Of a stretch of 64,000 bases of DNA, positions 33,301 to 41,033 are shown in pieces. The translations under genes were made by a program, and so were the position numbers. Source of the stretch: Planctomycetota bacterium (GTDB taxonomy: Bacteria > Planctomycetota > Phycisphaerae > Phycisphaerales > Phycisphaeraceae); contig JAIOPN010000006.1 of NCBI GenBank assembly GCA_021413865.1, positions 123,187-187,186 of the forward strand, in the 5' to 3' direction. Position 1 is the first letter of the stretch, and every line of letters begins with the position of its first letter. Under the pieces are notes generated by a model, which did not search any database, had not been told where the DNA came from, and saw only the letters and a list, made by a program, of their open reading frames with translations.

Positions 33301-34097
33301 GGTCGCTCACAGCGCAGACCGCCAAGGCGCTGAGCTTCAAGGGCAATGCCGGCGCCGCTTCCGCCGGGAACTTCGCCGCGGCCGTCACGCTCACCGGCAA
33401 CGTGCTGGCCAAGTCCACCCTCCCCTCCGCGAAGATCGCCGGGTCTATCCTCGGCGGCACCTGGACCCTCTCCGGCCCGGTGGCCTCCATCGCCACGCTG
33501 GCGACCGACCCCTCATGGATATTGCAGTCCGGCGGCACCGGGCTCGACCTGGCCAAACTCGCCGTCACGCAGGACCTGGGCGGCACGATCGACATCAACT
33601 CGCTGGGCAAGGCGACCGTCGGCGGCAATATCCTCGACGGCACGGACATCACGCTCCGCCGTACTTTCGACGCGCTGACGCCCAAGGTGCTGGCGCTCTC
33701 GGGCCTGGCGGTCAAGGGCGCGATCAACGGGCTGACGCTCCGCGCCGTGGGCGGCATCGGCGCGGTCAGCGCCGCCTCCATCACCGGCAGCGACATCTAC
33801 GCCGGCCTTGCGCTGGGCTTCACGGGCCTGCCCGATCAGTTGAGCGACCTCGCCACGCCGACCGCCCCGCTGGCGTCGCTCACGACCGCGGCCTTCGCCG
33901 ACACGCGCGTCGCCTCGGGCGTCATCGGTACGCTCGCGCTGGGCACGATCGACACCACCAACGGCAGCGCCGTCCTGGGCGTCGCGGGCGACTCCATCGC
34001 CAAGTTCACCGGTATCGGCTCGGCCGGCGCGATCACCCTCCCGCTCGACGGCGAGGCGGTCATCGACGGCGATTTTATTCTCCGCCTTTTGGTGTGA
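30369..34097 (+). CDS. Giant secreted protein with LEPR-like motif, six propeller repeats and a CARDB domain
   Basis: 1,242 residues. The strongly basic N-terminus (KNAGRRNARRRKQGARP) leads to TWFEPCEPRLHM (about 32-43), close to the LEPR-XLL export motif of planctomycete surface proteins. Six repeats with a D-x-x-G-D/N-F-V-V-x-W core lie near residues 116, 171, 269, 380, 453 and 511. A CARDB-type beta-sandwich (about 551-684) has VDNLGNQAVTDPLPI and VEKDETNNT. The C-terminal 550 residues are Ala/Gly/Ser/Thr-rich, with repeated strands of the type KSLTV...IGTLSAKG and AKIAGSL, probably a beta-helix or stacked-sandwich stalk. Likely surface adhesion or scaffold. The frame is open far upstream over the previous gene, but ATG 30369 begins the typical basic leader. 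Confidence 0.7.
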   Translation: MKNAGRRNARRRKQGARPASPARRVNRDGVTWFEPCEPRLHMTSVPTPIGSPTQVNISTLDSGTHMAMAAIPGGGHILAYTNSGGTILVRRYDAQGTAIGVETQVNPNLPSPGTTPSIAADDAGDFVVAWTGADSGQGRDVFAQRFNANGTVNGSAFVVNTTTAGDQFSPSVAMDSAGDFVVAWNEAGSGTLPVTQVTPKRTTQYFDEYLNRVVTSVEQDRSSYTYQASTQSDRVMARRFSAAGSGGSELRVDASSSDSKKVLDADSPAVAMDPTGDFVIAWVGHAKAVVSANIPAQTYIHYGYSYGGAYDYTPRKIKLQDVTEAFTQQVIGTATETVMARRFAADVTPGPLTTVDSRDAKPLIPSRGDAQVENLVRTESADVAMDLTGNFVVGWHVSNYKYTAPSSSNSYFYSIDATGDQLFYRRFNTASAAQGAAAGVLPASYPSSIFSDMHVASDRGGNFTVSWIAKDLSYGDNYDLAVDMQARRFNAAGKAIESAFNVATFNVGNSADAAVDILSTGNLLFAWTPANPISSANTDVFFQQFEPPKPDLTGRITSVTLKGVNVDSDTPLIPGDVIDVVITVDNLGNQAVTDPLPIRFYTSADQTYSPDTDTFLADAAIAKPALTESDGATPSKQYTIKLTIPTDAATGSFFLVAKIDPDDLLVEKDETNNTMASGSAALVTLSFGDFGTRTGVPITFTTSDGTVVTCKLSGGGGATLTALGGFYDVVLFGSTAKSVITITTKKGENHLIIRNITIGEAGGPAPEPLKLKSLAAAPGGGDAAPDSSALGKLVAKTARLIGSLSAPNGIGAITLEQVDSGAAIDIGAGADPTTPVTLAFNLVEDAKITSAHPIKSLTVTKWSRSDSADSFVHAPSIGTLSAKGDKKFAVPGDFEADLTLDDGGAKTLNSAKIAGSLSDAAWLITGAVGSVAVTGDVDDFTLNSSTLIKSFKAASIKNAAIVAGTDAGSITAFDWLAGSLTAQTAKALSFKGNAGAASAGNFAAAVTLTGNVLAKSTLPSAKIAGSILGGTWTLSGPVASIATLATDPSWILQSGGTGLDLAKLAVTQDLGGTIDINSLGKATVGGNILDGTDITLRRTFDALTPKVLALSGLAVKGAINGLTLRAVGGIGAVSAASITGSDIYAGLALGFTGLPDQLSDLATPTAPLASLTTAAFADTRVASGVIGTLALGTIDTTNGSAVLGVAGDSIAKFTGIGSAGAITLPLDGEAVIDGDFILRLLV

Positions 34098-34187
34098 TGC
34101 ACGTCACCCGGCATACTCGTTGAGATCAGCCACCCTCTGAGGCGGGCACTGCCCGACCGTCACGCCACCGCGATTGAAAGCCGCGCC

Positions 34188-35354
34188 ATGTTCCAAATCG
34201 ATACGTCGATCCCCTGGCACGAGCACTTCGTGAAATACGGCTTCGCGGTGCTGCGCGACCAGGTTGACCGCGCCTGGGCTAAGCAGGCGCTCGAGCGCGT
34301 GCGCGACCACACCATCGGCGTGGGCCGCGACCTGCCCTTCGAGCAGTGGACCACCAGGAACGTCCGGCTCGACGACACCAAACCCGTCCCCGGCGACCCG
34401 CTGCTCGACTCCGTGTACGACCAGCCCAAGCTGCGTGACATCATGACCACCCTCTACGGCACGCCCGAGGTCGGCGCGCCCACCGGGTGGAACGGCCAGC
34501 GCGCCTACGGCATCTTCCTCACCCCTTTCGACCCCGACGTCAAACCCGTCCAACTCTGGGGCGGGCACATCGACTTCGGCGGAAACCTCATCCCGCTCTT
34601 CGGCAACGCCTTCGTCATGCAGGTCGCCCTCCACGACACCGAGCCGCACGGCGGGAACATCACCATCACGCCCGGCTCGCACAAGCTCGTGCAGAAACGC
34701 GCCATCGACGACAGGCTCACGCAGTACCCGTACGACTTCGAGGACTTCCCCTTCACCGAGCCCTACGAGTTCGTCGCCAGGGCGGGCGACGTGCTGCTCA
34801 TGCACCACCTGAGTTTTCACACCGGCAACCCCTGCTGCGGCGCGACACGCAGGCCGCGCATCGCGCTGCACTGCCAGGTGCAGCGCACGACGTTTCTCAC
34901 CCGTGCCGACCCGAACGACGCAACCAATCCGCCCTGGGTGCGCAGCTTCACCCTCAACGGATTCATCGAAGACCCCGACGACGAGCAGCGCTACATCCGT
35001 TTCTGCGACGCGAAAAAAGCGTTGTGGGGCGTCTGGACCGGCGATGGCGGCAAGACGCGCTACAAAATCTACACCTTCTTCGACGGTTCCCTCCGCATTA
35101 CGTTCCGCGAGGAGGGTGTCCCGGACCGCATCAGCATGAAGGCCCGGTTCGACGGCCGCCGGTTGACGTTCAGCGAGTCGATCCCCGCGGACTACGACAA
35201 GGACACCCTTGTCACGCCGTGGCCCGCGACGACGCTCGAACTCGACCCCGGCGACGCGGAGCACCTCCGCATCGGCGTGCGCGCCGCCGACGGGAGCGAG
35301 TCTCATCGCGTCCTCCGCCGTACGGAAGCGGTCACGACGAGACAGAGTGTCTGA
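34188..35354 (+). CDS. PhyH-family Fe(II)/2-oxoglutarate oxygenase with C-terminal beta domain
   Basis: 388 residues. The oxygenase core has His127 and Asp129 in WGGHIDFGG, EPHGGNITITPGSHK, distal His near 211 in LSFHTGN, and an Arg at 222-224. The last 120 residues (about 268-388, WGVWTGDGGKTRYKIYTFFDG to ATTLELDPG) form an extra all-beta region absent from ordinary PhyH proteins, perhaps binding substrate. There is no signal peptide. It is the first gene of a plus-strand run (PhyH, SGNH, sialidase-like, PhyH, heparinase-like) with gaps of 29-118 bp. Confidence 0.8.
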   Translation: MFQIDTSIPWHEHFVKYGFAVLRDQVDRAWAKQALERVRDHTIGVGRDLPFEQWTTRNVRLDDTKPVPGDPLLDSVYDQPKLRDIMTTLYGTPEVGAPTGWNGQRAYGIFLTPFDPDVKPVQLWGGHIDFGGNLIPLFGNAFVMQVALHDTEPHGGNITITPGSHKLVQKRAIDDRLTQYPYDFEDFPFTEPYEFVARAGDVLLMHHLSFHTGNPCCGATRRPRIALHCQVQRTTFLTRADPNDATNPPWVRSFTLNGFIEDPDDEQRYIRFCDAKKALWGVWTGDGGKTRYKIYTFFDGSLRITFREEGVPDRISMKARFDGRRLTFSESIPADYDKDTLVTPWPATTLELDPGDAEHLRIGVRAADGSESHRVLRRTEAVTTRQSV

Positions 35355-35406
35355 GGCCGCCTTGCCCGTCGGCCGACATGATTTCATTGATTGAAAGCAC
35401 GCCCCG

Positions 35407-36498
35407 ATGAGCCAATCACCGTTGCCCCTTTTTGTCACCCGCCGCGGGCTGCCGAGCGTCGCGCGAAAGCTCGAAGCCGGTGGGCCGGTCAACATTGCCT
35501 ACTTCGGCGGCTCGATCACGCAGGCGGAGGGCTACCGGGCGCTGACGACGGCGTGGATCGCCGGCCGGTACCCGCGCGCGACGGTCAACGAGATCAACGC
35601 CGCGATCGGCGGCACGGGGAGCGACCTGGGCGCGTTCCGTCTGAGGCAGGACGTGCTGCGCCACCGCCCGGACCTGATGTTCGTCGAGTACTCCGTCAAC
35701 GACAGCGGCGAGGGGCACGACGTCACCGCGGCGGTCGAGGGCATCGTCCGCCGCACGCGGCGCGACCTGCCGGGGTGCGACATCGCTTTCGTTTACACGC
35801 TCGCGCAAGGCGTGCTGGAGGACCTCCGCGCCGACCGCCTGCCCGCCGCGGCGCGGCGGCACGAGCCGGTGGCGGAACACTACGGCCTGCCCTCGATCAA
35901 CGTGGCCGTGGACGTCGCCCGCCGGTTGGATCGGGGAGAGCTGGCGTGGACGGACTTCTCTCACGATAGCTGCCACCCCAGCCCGCGCGGCCACGGGTTG
36001 TATGCCCAGACGATGGCCGAGGCGCTCGGCGAGGCATTCGCCGTTGCTCCCGCCGCGGCCGGCACGGTTCCCGCGCCGCTGACGCCCGACCCGTGGGAGC
36101 ATGGCGACATGCTCACCATCGACCCGAAGGTTCACCGGTTTGAGGGTTGGGAGTATCAACCGATGGTCAACCGCGGCGGGTGGGAATGTTTCGACGGCGT
36201 GCTCGCGTCGCAGACCCCCGGGCACGACGCGGTCTTCGATTTTCACGGCACGGTGGTCGGTCTCTATTACCACCTGGGCCCCGAGACCGGCGACCTGCTC
36301 TGGTCGGTGGACGATGCGCCCCTCGCGCCGCGCCGGGTCTTCGATTCTTACGCACCGAAATTCTGGCGTCCGCAATCCTGTGTGCTGACCGAGGGCCTCC
36401 GGCCCGGACCGCACCGCCTGCGGCTGCGGGTCGGCCCCGAGCGCGACCCGAGTTCCACGGGGAGCTGGGCGAGGATTGCGCACGTTTTGTACCGCTGA
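35407..36498 (+). CDS. SGNH/GDSL hydrolase with C-terminal accessory domain
   Basis: 363 residues. Block I is AYFGGSITQAEG (nucleophile Ser36). INAAIGGTGS gives block II. VEYSVND is the block III Asn, and SHDSCHPSPRGH (near residue 187) is the Asp/His block V. Residues about 225-363 form a beta-rich domain (GWEYQPMVNRGGW, FHGTVVGLYYHLG) of the carbohydrate-esterase accessory type. It is a plausible deacetylase or esterase of decorated sugars. It lies 52 bp after the PhyH gene. Its sequence is unlike the smaller SGNH enzyme at 2348-2998. Confidence 0.8.
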   Translation: MSQSPLPLFVTRRGLPSVARKLEAGGPVNIAYFGGSITQAEGYRALTTAWIAGRYPRATVNEINAAIGGTGSDLGAFRLRQDVLRHRPDLMFVEYSVNDSGEGHDVTAAVEGIVRRTRRDLPGCDIAFVYTLAQGVLEDLRADRLPAAARRHEPVAEHYGLPSINVAVDVARRLDRGELAWTDFSHDSCHPSPRGHGLYAQTMAEALGEAFAVAPAAAGTVPAPLTPDPWEHGDMLTIDPKVHRFEGWEYQPMVNRGGWECFDGVLASQTPGHDAVFDFHGTVVGLYYHLGPETGDLLWSVDDAPLAPRRVFDSYAPKFWRPQSCVLTEGLRPGPHRLRLRVGPERDPSSTGSWARIAHVLYR

Positions 36499-36571
36499 TC
36501 TGACAACACGCCGCCATCGAGCCGTTACGCGGTGTGGAGCAAGTCCCCGATTCATAAGGAAAAGCACGACC

Positions 36572-37627
36572 ATGCCAAGCGCCCCAACGATCCTCCGCCA
36601 GGTGGACCTCTGGTTCGACCCCGCGATGTACACCGCCTTCCCGCACGTCATCCGCCTTGATGGCGATGAGCTTCTGATGAGTTTCCGCCAGGCGCCGGCG
36701 ACGAGCATGATCCACCACACGCACCCCCGCTCGATCATCACCGTCGCGCGGTCGTACGACCTGGGCGAGACGTGGGACATGGCCAACGCGACGCAGGCCG
36801 CGGCCGGCGGCGGGCAGGAACTTGGTCTGCTCCACCTGGGCAAGGGGCGGGTCGTCGGCGCGCTGGCGTGGCACAACGTGGTTCACGAGCGCGAGCAGCA
36901 GCGCACCGGTTTGAACAACGCGGAGGGTGAGTACCGCTACGGCACGTCGGGCACGCTCTGGGCGTGGAGCGACGACTGGGGCCTCTCCTGGCCGACGCAC
37001 CAGACGCGCTTCCTCGGCGCCGGCTCGATGCCCTGCGCCGCGCCGATCCGCTTGTACGACGGCGCGCTGCTCTGTCCCGCGTATGCGTTCGACGGCTCGG
37101 CGGCGACGATGGACTCGATCGCCTACCGATCCGCCGACGGCGGAGCGAATTGGAGCAGGCCCGTCGTCGTGGCGGCGCACCACGCCGGCGGCGGCATGTG
37201 TGAGCCTTCCGTCGTTGAGACCGCGCCCGGGAAGCTCCGCGCCCTCCACCGCGCGGAGACGAGCTCGTGGGACCTCACCCGCGCATTCTGGTCCAACCGA
37301 TCCAATGACAACGGCGCGACATGGTCCGCCCCGCGTCCCACCGGCATCCAGAGCGGCGCGTGCCCCCGCCTCTTCAACCTCGCCGACGGCCGTCTGCTCC
37401 TGACCTTCGGCCGCCGCTTCGCCCCCTGCGGAATCTACGCGGCCGTTAGCGACGACGGCGGAGAAACCTGGCCGCACGGCCCGTGGCTCCTGCGTCCCTC
37501 CCCCGACTCCGACCAGGGCTACACGTCCACCGTCGAGCTCTCCCCCGGCAATCTCCTGACCGTTTCCTACGGCCGCAACCCCGTGCACGTCGCCGGCATC
37601 ATCGGCACGCACTGGCGTCTCCCGTAA
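36572..37627 (+). CDS. Sialidase/BNR-repeat glycosidase-like protein
   Basis: 351 residues from ATG 36572, with AAGGA upstream. Five Asp-box repeats are visible: SYDLGETW, SDDWGLSW, SADGGANW, SNDNGATW and SDDGGETW, giving a complete propeller. MCEPSVVETAPGKL supplies a Glu in the region of the sialidase Glu/Tyr pair. There is no signal peptide, so action would be cytoplasmic unless exported by another route. It is the third gene of the plus-strand run starting at 34188. Confidence 0.72.
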   Translation: MPSAPTILRQVDLWFDPAMYTAFPHVIRLDGDELLMSFRQAPATSMIHHTHPRSIITVARSYDLGETWDMANATQAAAGGGQELGLLHLGKGRVVGALAWHNVVHEREQQRTGLNNAEGEYRYGTSGTLWAWSDDWGLSWPTHQTRFLGAGSMPCAAPIRLYDGALLCPAYAFDGSAATMDSIAYRSADGGANWSRPVVVAAHHAGGGMCEPSVVETAPGKLRALHRAETSSWDLTRAFWSNRSNDNGATWSAPRPTGIQSGACPRLFNLADGRLLLTFGRRFAPCGIYAAVSDDGGETWPHGPWLLRPSPDSDQGYTSTVELSPGNLLTVSYGRNPVHVAGIIGTHWRLP

Positions 37628-37700
37628 TCACCGCTCACATGACCCGGCTGATAGCATGAGGTCTGTGCCTGGCATTCATTGCCCGCACCGGAGCAACGCG

Positions 37701-38582
37701 ATGAACCCGCCGATCGTTACCGCCGGCATGGATGAATACGAGATCGATTACCTCTTCGACCTCCACGGCTATCTCATCCTGAAAAACGCCGTGCCGCGTG
37801 AAGACGTCGCGCAGATGAACAAGTGGGTGGACGACCACTGGGAGTATGTGACGAACCCCGGGCAGCGTTTCGGCCCCACCGCCGGCGGGCAGTGGATCGG
37901 CAACGTGGAGACGCACACCTACTCAGGCGAGGATGGGTGCAACTTCCAGAACATCGCCGAGGCCGGCGGCGTTTTCCAGCGGCTCATCGACTACCCCGCG
38001 TGGATCGGCCACATCCGCCGCTATCTCAACCCGCAGAACGGCGTGACCATCCACGAGAACCTGCTCAACATCCGCGGCAAGGGCGGGTACATCGGCATCC
38101 ACGGCGGCGGGCACATCCCGTACAGCTATCTGACCTTCCGCCAGCCCAACACCGCCGAGTGGATGGTCGGCCAGATCAACGTCATCACCGCGCTGCGTGA
38201 CATCGGCCCGGGCGACGGGCCCACGACGCTCATCCCCGGCAGCCACAAGTCCGCCATGCCGCACCCCGCCCTGCGTGACCCCAAAGGCGGCAACACCGTT
38301 TACCGCAGCGACAAGGCCGCGGGGCTTGCGCGCGGCATGGTCGAGGTTTACGCCGAGGCGGGCGATGTCGTCATGTTCACCGACACGGTCACGCACGGCT
38401 CGGCGGAGCGCACCAGCGAGGGCTACCGCCGCATGGTCCTGTATCGCTACTCACCGCGCTGGATACGGACGCGGTTCAATTACCAGCCGTCCGCCGAGTT
38501 TCTGGCCGGGTTGACCAGGGAGCAGCGCGAGATCATCGAGCCGATCGCGCCGCGATGGAACCCGGCGGCAGCCGGCCGGTAG
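37701..38582 (+). CDS. PhyH-family protein with atypical metal site
   Basis: 293 residues from ATG 37701, preceded by GGAG. The PhyH core is clear: FDLHGYLILKNAVPREDV at the N-terminus, GDGPTTLIPGSHKSAMPHP, and the distal TVTHGSAERTSEGYRRM with His232 and Arg243/244. Where the first metal pair His-x-Asp is expected, the sequence reads GIHGGGHIPY (His134, His138), with no acidic residue two positions after His134. Either iron is bound differently, with a halogenase-like or three-His arrangement, or activity is lost. The neighbouring PhyH gene at 34188 keeps the canonical motif. Confidence 0.75.
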   Translation: MNPPIVTAGMDEYEIDYLFDLHGYLILKNAVPREDVAQMNKWVDDHWEYVTNPGQRFGPTAGGQWIGNVETHTYSGEDGCNFQNIAEAGGVFQRLIDYPAWIGHIRRYLNPQNGVTIHENLLNIRGKGGYIGIHGGGHIPYSYLTFRQPNTAEWMVGQINVITALRDIGPGDGPTTLIPGSHKSAMPHPALRDPKGGNTVYRSDKAAGLARGMVEVYAEAGDVVMFTDTVTHGSAERTSEGYRRMVLYRYSPRWIRTRFNYQPSAEFLAGLTREQREIIEPIAPRWNPAAAGR

Positions 38583-38611
38583 TTTGTTTCTCCGACGACA
38601 GGGAATCATCA

Positions 38612-40921
38612 ATGGCCAGCGAGCCGGAGCGTTCGGTCGGAAAAACATCGCGCCTTCTCGCGGTCGCGGCGCTGTTGTTCGTTTTCTTCGCTACCGGCTG
38701 CGCCCCGACCGCGGGGAGCGGTGTGAACACCGCCGATGCTCAACCGGCGCCGGCGGTGAAGGCCGTGATGTTCCCCGACCTGATCACGCCCAAGTCCTAC
38801 CCCGACGCGCTGCAGCGGCCGGATTACGACCCGCTCGGCCTGATCCCGCGTGAGCTGCCGGCCCGGCCGCGCGTGTTCACGACCACCGCCCGGCTCAGGC
38901 GCGCCGCCGCACGGGTCGCCGCGGGCAGCCCGATCGACGTTGCCTGCCTGTCGAACCTGATCTCCAGGTGCCGGCTGACCGATCCGCTGCCCGATCCGGC
39001 GTCGGCGACGCAGTCCGGCGTCACGGCGCTGCGGAACGCGGTGGCTTACGCGCTCACGGGCAGGCCGGCGCACCGGGAACGGGCGCTGGCGCTCATGCGG
39101 CTTATTGCGGAGGGCGTGCCGAAGGTTGCGTGGACCGGCTTCGAGAGCGAAACCATCACGATGCTGGCCGGGACGTACGACCTGCTGGCCGCCGAGCCGC
39201 TTGATCCCGCGGACGACCGCCTGTTCCGGGAAATGCTCGGGGCGTTCCCCGCGATCATCGACCGCATGCCGCACCGCCGATGCAACAACCACAACGCCTA
39301 CGCCATCTCGGCGCGGCTCGCGGTGGGGCTTGCGCTGGACGACCGTCAGACGATCCATGATGCGCTCTACGGCTGCGGGCGCGGCGGCAACTGGCGCTAC
39401 GGCCTGGTCCACCTGCTGCGGCACGACTTCCTCGCCGACGGCATGCAGTGGGAAGGCTCGATGAGCTACCACATGCTGGTGCTCTGCGCGTTGAGTGAGA
39501 CGCTCACCATGCTGGAAAACGTCGGCGTCGATCTCTGGCGGCGCGAGCTGCCGAGCCTGATGCAGAACGACGGCACCGACGAGCACCGGGACTGGGGGCC
39601 CAAGGGAACCAGGTGCATCCGCGCGGCCTACGACGCATTTTTCTACCAGGCGTTCAGCAACGGCGACTACAGCCTGCTGCACGACCAGATCATGGGCAAT
39701 TTCCTGGGTGCGGGGGCATGGGGGCCGATCCTCAACAAGGCCTACGAGGTGTACGGCGACCCGCGCTACGCGTGGCTGCTCAACCGCATCGACCAGACGT
39801 TTGGGAGGACGCGCAGCAGCGACGGGGCGATGGTGCCGGTCTGGTTCATCGGCGGGCAGGGCGACCTGGAGTGGGTCCGCCTGGAGAGCCGCGACATCCC
39901 GGCGGGGCATTTTTCCTTCGCCGACGACGCGAAAATCTCGCTGACGGGGAAACACGTCAACGGTTGCTCGCTCTTTCCCGCGTACGGTTCGGCGGTGCTG
40001 CGCGCCGACCCGCGGCGCGAGGATTCACCGGCGGTGAGCCTCTACTTCGGCACGCACAACGCCGGGCACCGCTCGCCGGCGGCGCTGCACATGGAGGTCC
40101 ACGCCGGCGGCAAACGGGTCACCGACGCGCCGCACCACTCCGGCCTGGCGTACGACGACCCCAACTATCTCAAGTGGGTCCGCAGCACCATCGCCCACAA
40201 CACCGTCACCGTGGACGAACGCCCGATGTTCCCCTACGACTTCGAGACCGATTCCATCTGGGAGACGGACCTCTGGCGGGACTCGATCTCCGATGGCGAG
40301 TTAGTCAGTTTTCAACCCGAGGCGTCGTTTAAGGCGGTGCGCGCGAGCAACGACAACGTGTACCCCGGCGTCAAGCTCGACCGCACGGTGGTGTTGACCG
40401 GCTCGATGCTGATCGACGTGTTCCGTGTGACCAGCCAAGCGCCGCACAGCTACGACTGGGCGGTCCACTGCCACGGCGAGATTCCCAAGCCGGCCGGCGC
40501 CGAAGCGGCGGTGCTCGGGCGGCAGCGCGGGTATCGGCACCTGTCGCAGGCGTGGCAACACCCGACGCGCAAGGGCTGGGTGGACCTGCCGCTCAGGGCG
40601 GGTGAACTGCCGGTGAACCTGCGCGTGCTCCTGCCCGGCGGCGCGTCGTCGCTGGTGGTTGCAAGCGACCCGCCGGTGGACGGCAACGTCCCGATCGGTG
40701 AGTTCGTCCACGCCGAGCCGCGCACGGCCATCCTGGTCCGATCACGGGCGGCGTCGGCGCTGTTCGTGTCGGTCTGGTCGTTCGGCGCCAAGGTGGAGGC
40801 AACGCTCGCGGCCGGCGCGGCGGATGGCGATGTTGTGGTTGTTACGAGCGAAAACGGCCGGGCGACCCGCTGGTCCCTCCCGCTGGCGGGTCCGGTTCAG
40901 GCAACGGGCCAGTCCAAATAG
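38612..40921 (+). CDS. Heparinase II/III-like lipoprotein (polysaccharide-lyase-like)
   Basis: 769 residues from ATG 38612, with AGGGA upstream. The lipoprotein signal peptide LLAVAALLFVFFATGC puts the lipidated Cys at 30. An alpha/alpha-toroid region follows (about 60-430), with NNHNAYAIS and DGMQWEGSMSYHMLVL (His/Tyr rich, as in alginate- and heparinase-type lyases). A beta-sandwich follows with the heparinase-like core STIAHNTVTVDERPM (about 528). It would be anchored in a membrane and cleave a uronic-acid polysaccharide. It lies 29 bp after the PhyH gene, last in the run. It is convergent with the SSS symporter gene. Confidence 0.75.
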   Translation: MASEPERSVGKTSRLLAVAALLFVFFATGCAPTAGSGVNTADAQPAPAVKAVMFPDLITPKSYPDALQRPDYDPLGLIPRELPARPRVFTTTARLRRAAARVAAGSPIDVACLSNLISRCRLTDPLPDPASATQSGVTALRNAVAYALTGRPAHRERALALMRLIAEGVPKVAWTGFESETITMLAGTYDLLAAEPLDPADDRLFREMLGAFPAIIDRMPHRRCNNHNAYAISARLAVGLALDDRQTIHDALYGCGRGGNWRYGLVHLLRHDFLADGMQWEGSMSYHMLVLCALSETLTMLENVGVDLWRRELPSLMQNDGTDEHRDWGPKGTRCIRAAYDAFFYQAFSNGDYSLLHDQIMGNFLGAGAWGPILNKAYEVYGDPRYAWLLNRIDQTFGRTRSSDGAMVPVWFIGGQGDLEWVRLESRDIPAGHFSFADDAKISLTGKHVNGCSLFPAYGSAVLRADPRREDSPAVSLYFGTHNAGHRSPAALHMEVHAGGKRVTDAPHHSGLAYDDPNYLKWVRSTIAHNTVTVDERPMFPYDFETDSIWETDLWRDSISDGELVSFQPEASFKAVRASNDNVYPGVKLDRTVVLTGSMLIDVFRVTSQAPHSYDWAVHCHGEIPKPAGAEAAVLGRQRGYRHLSQAWQHPTRKGWVDLPLRAGELPVNLRVLLPGGASSLVVASDPPVDGNVPIGEFVHAEPRTAILVRSRAASALFVSVWSFGAKVEATLAAGAADGDVVVVTSENGRATRWSLPLAGPVQATGQSK

Positions 40922-40971
40922 AGGGAACCGCCCCTTGATACTGAGCCAAGCCTGATGCTGAGGTCTTCCGA

Positions 40972-41018
40972 AGCGTCGAGGTCCGGATTTCCGCACCGGG
41001 GGGGGGCGACGGAAGACC
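40972..41018. repeat. 9-bp inverted repeat in a convergent gap
   Basis: GGTCTTCCG at 40972-40980 is repeated inverted at 41010-41018, separated by 29 bases that include a run of nine G (40998-41006). It lies between the convergent heparinase-like and SSS genes. It may be a bidirectional structural barrier, but there is no U-tract, so a terminator call is weak. Confidence 0.35.
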
Positions 41019-41033
41019 CCGCCCTTCGCGGAT

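Noticed and set aside
40998..41006. Run of nine G between convergent genes
   Set aside because: Possibly a phase-variable tract, but it lies in no gene or promoter that I can identify. A sequencing artefact or simple intergenic drift is as likely.
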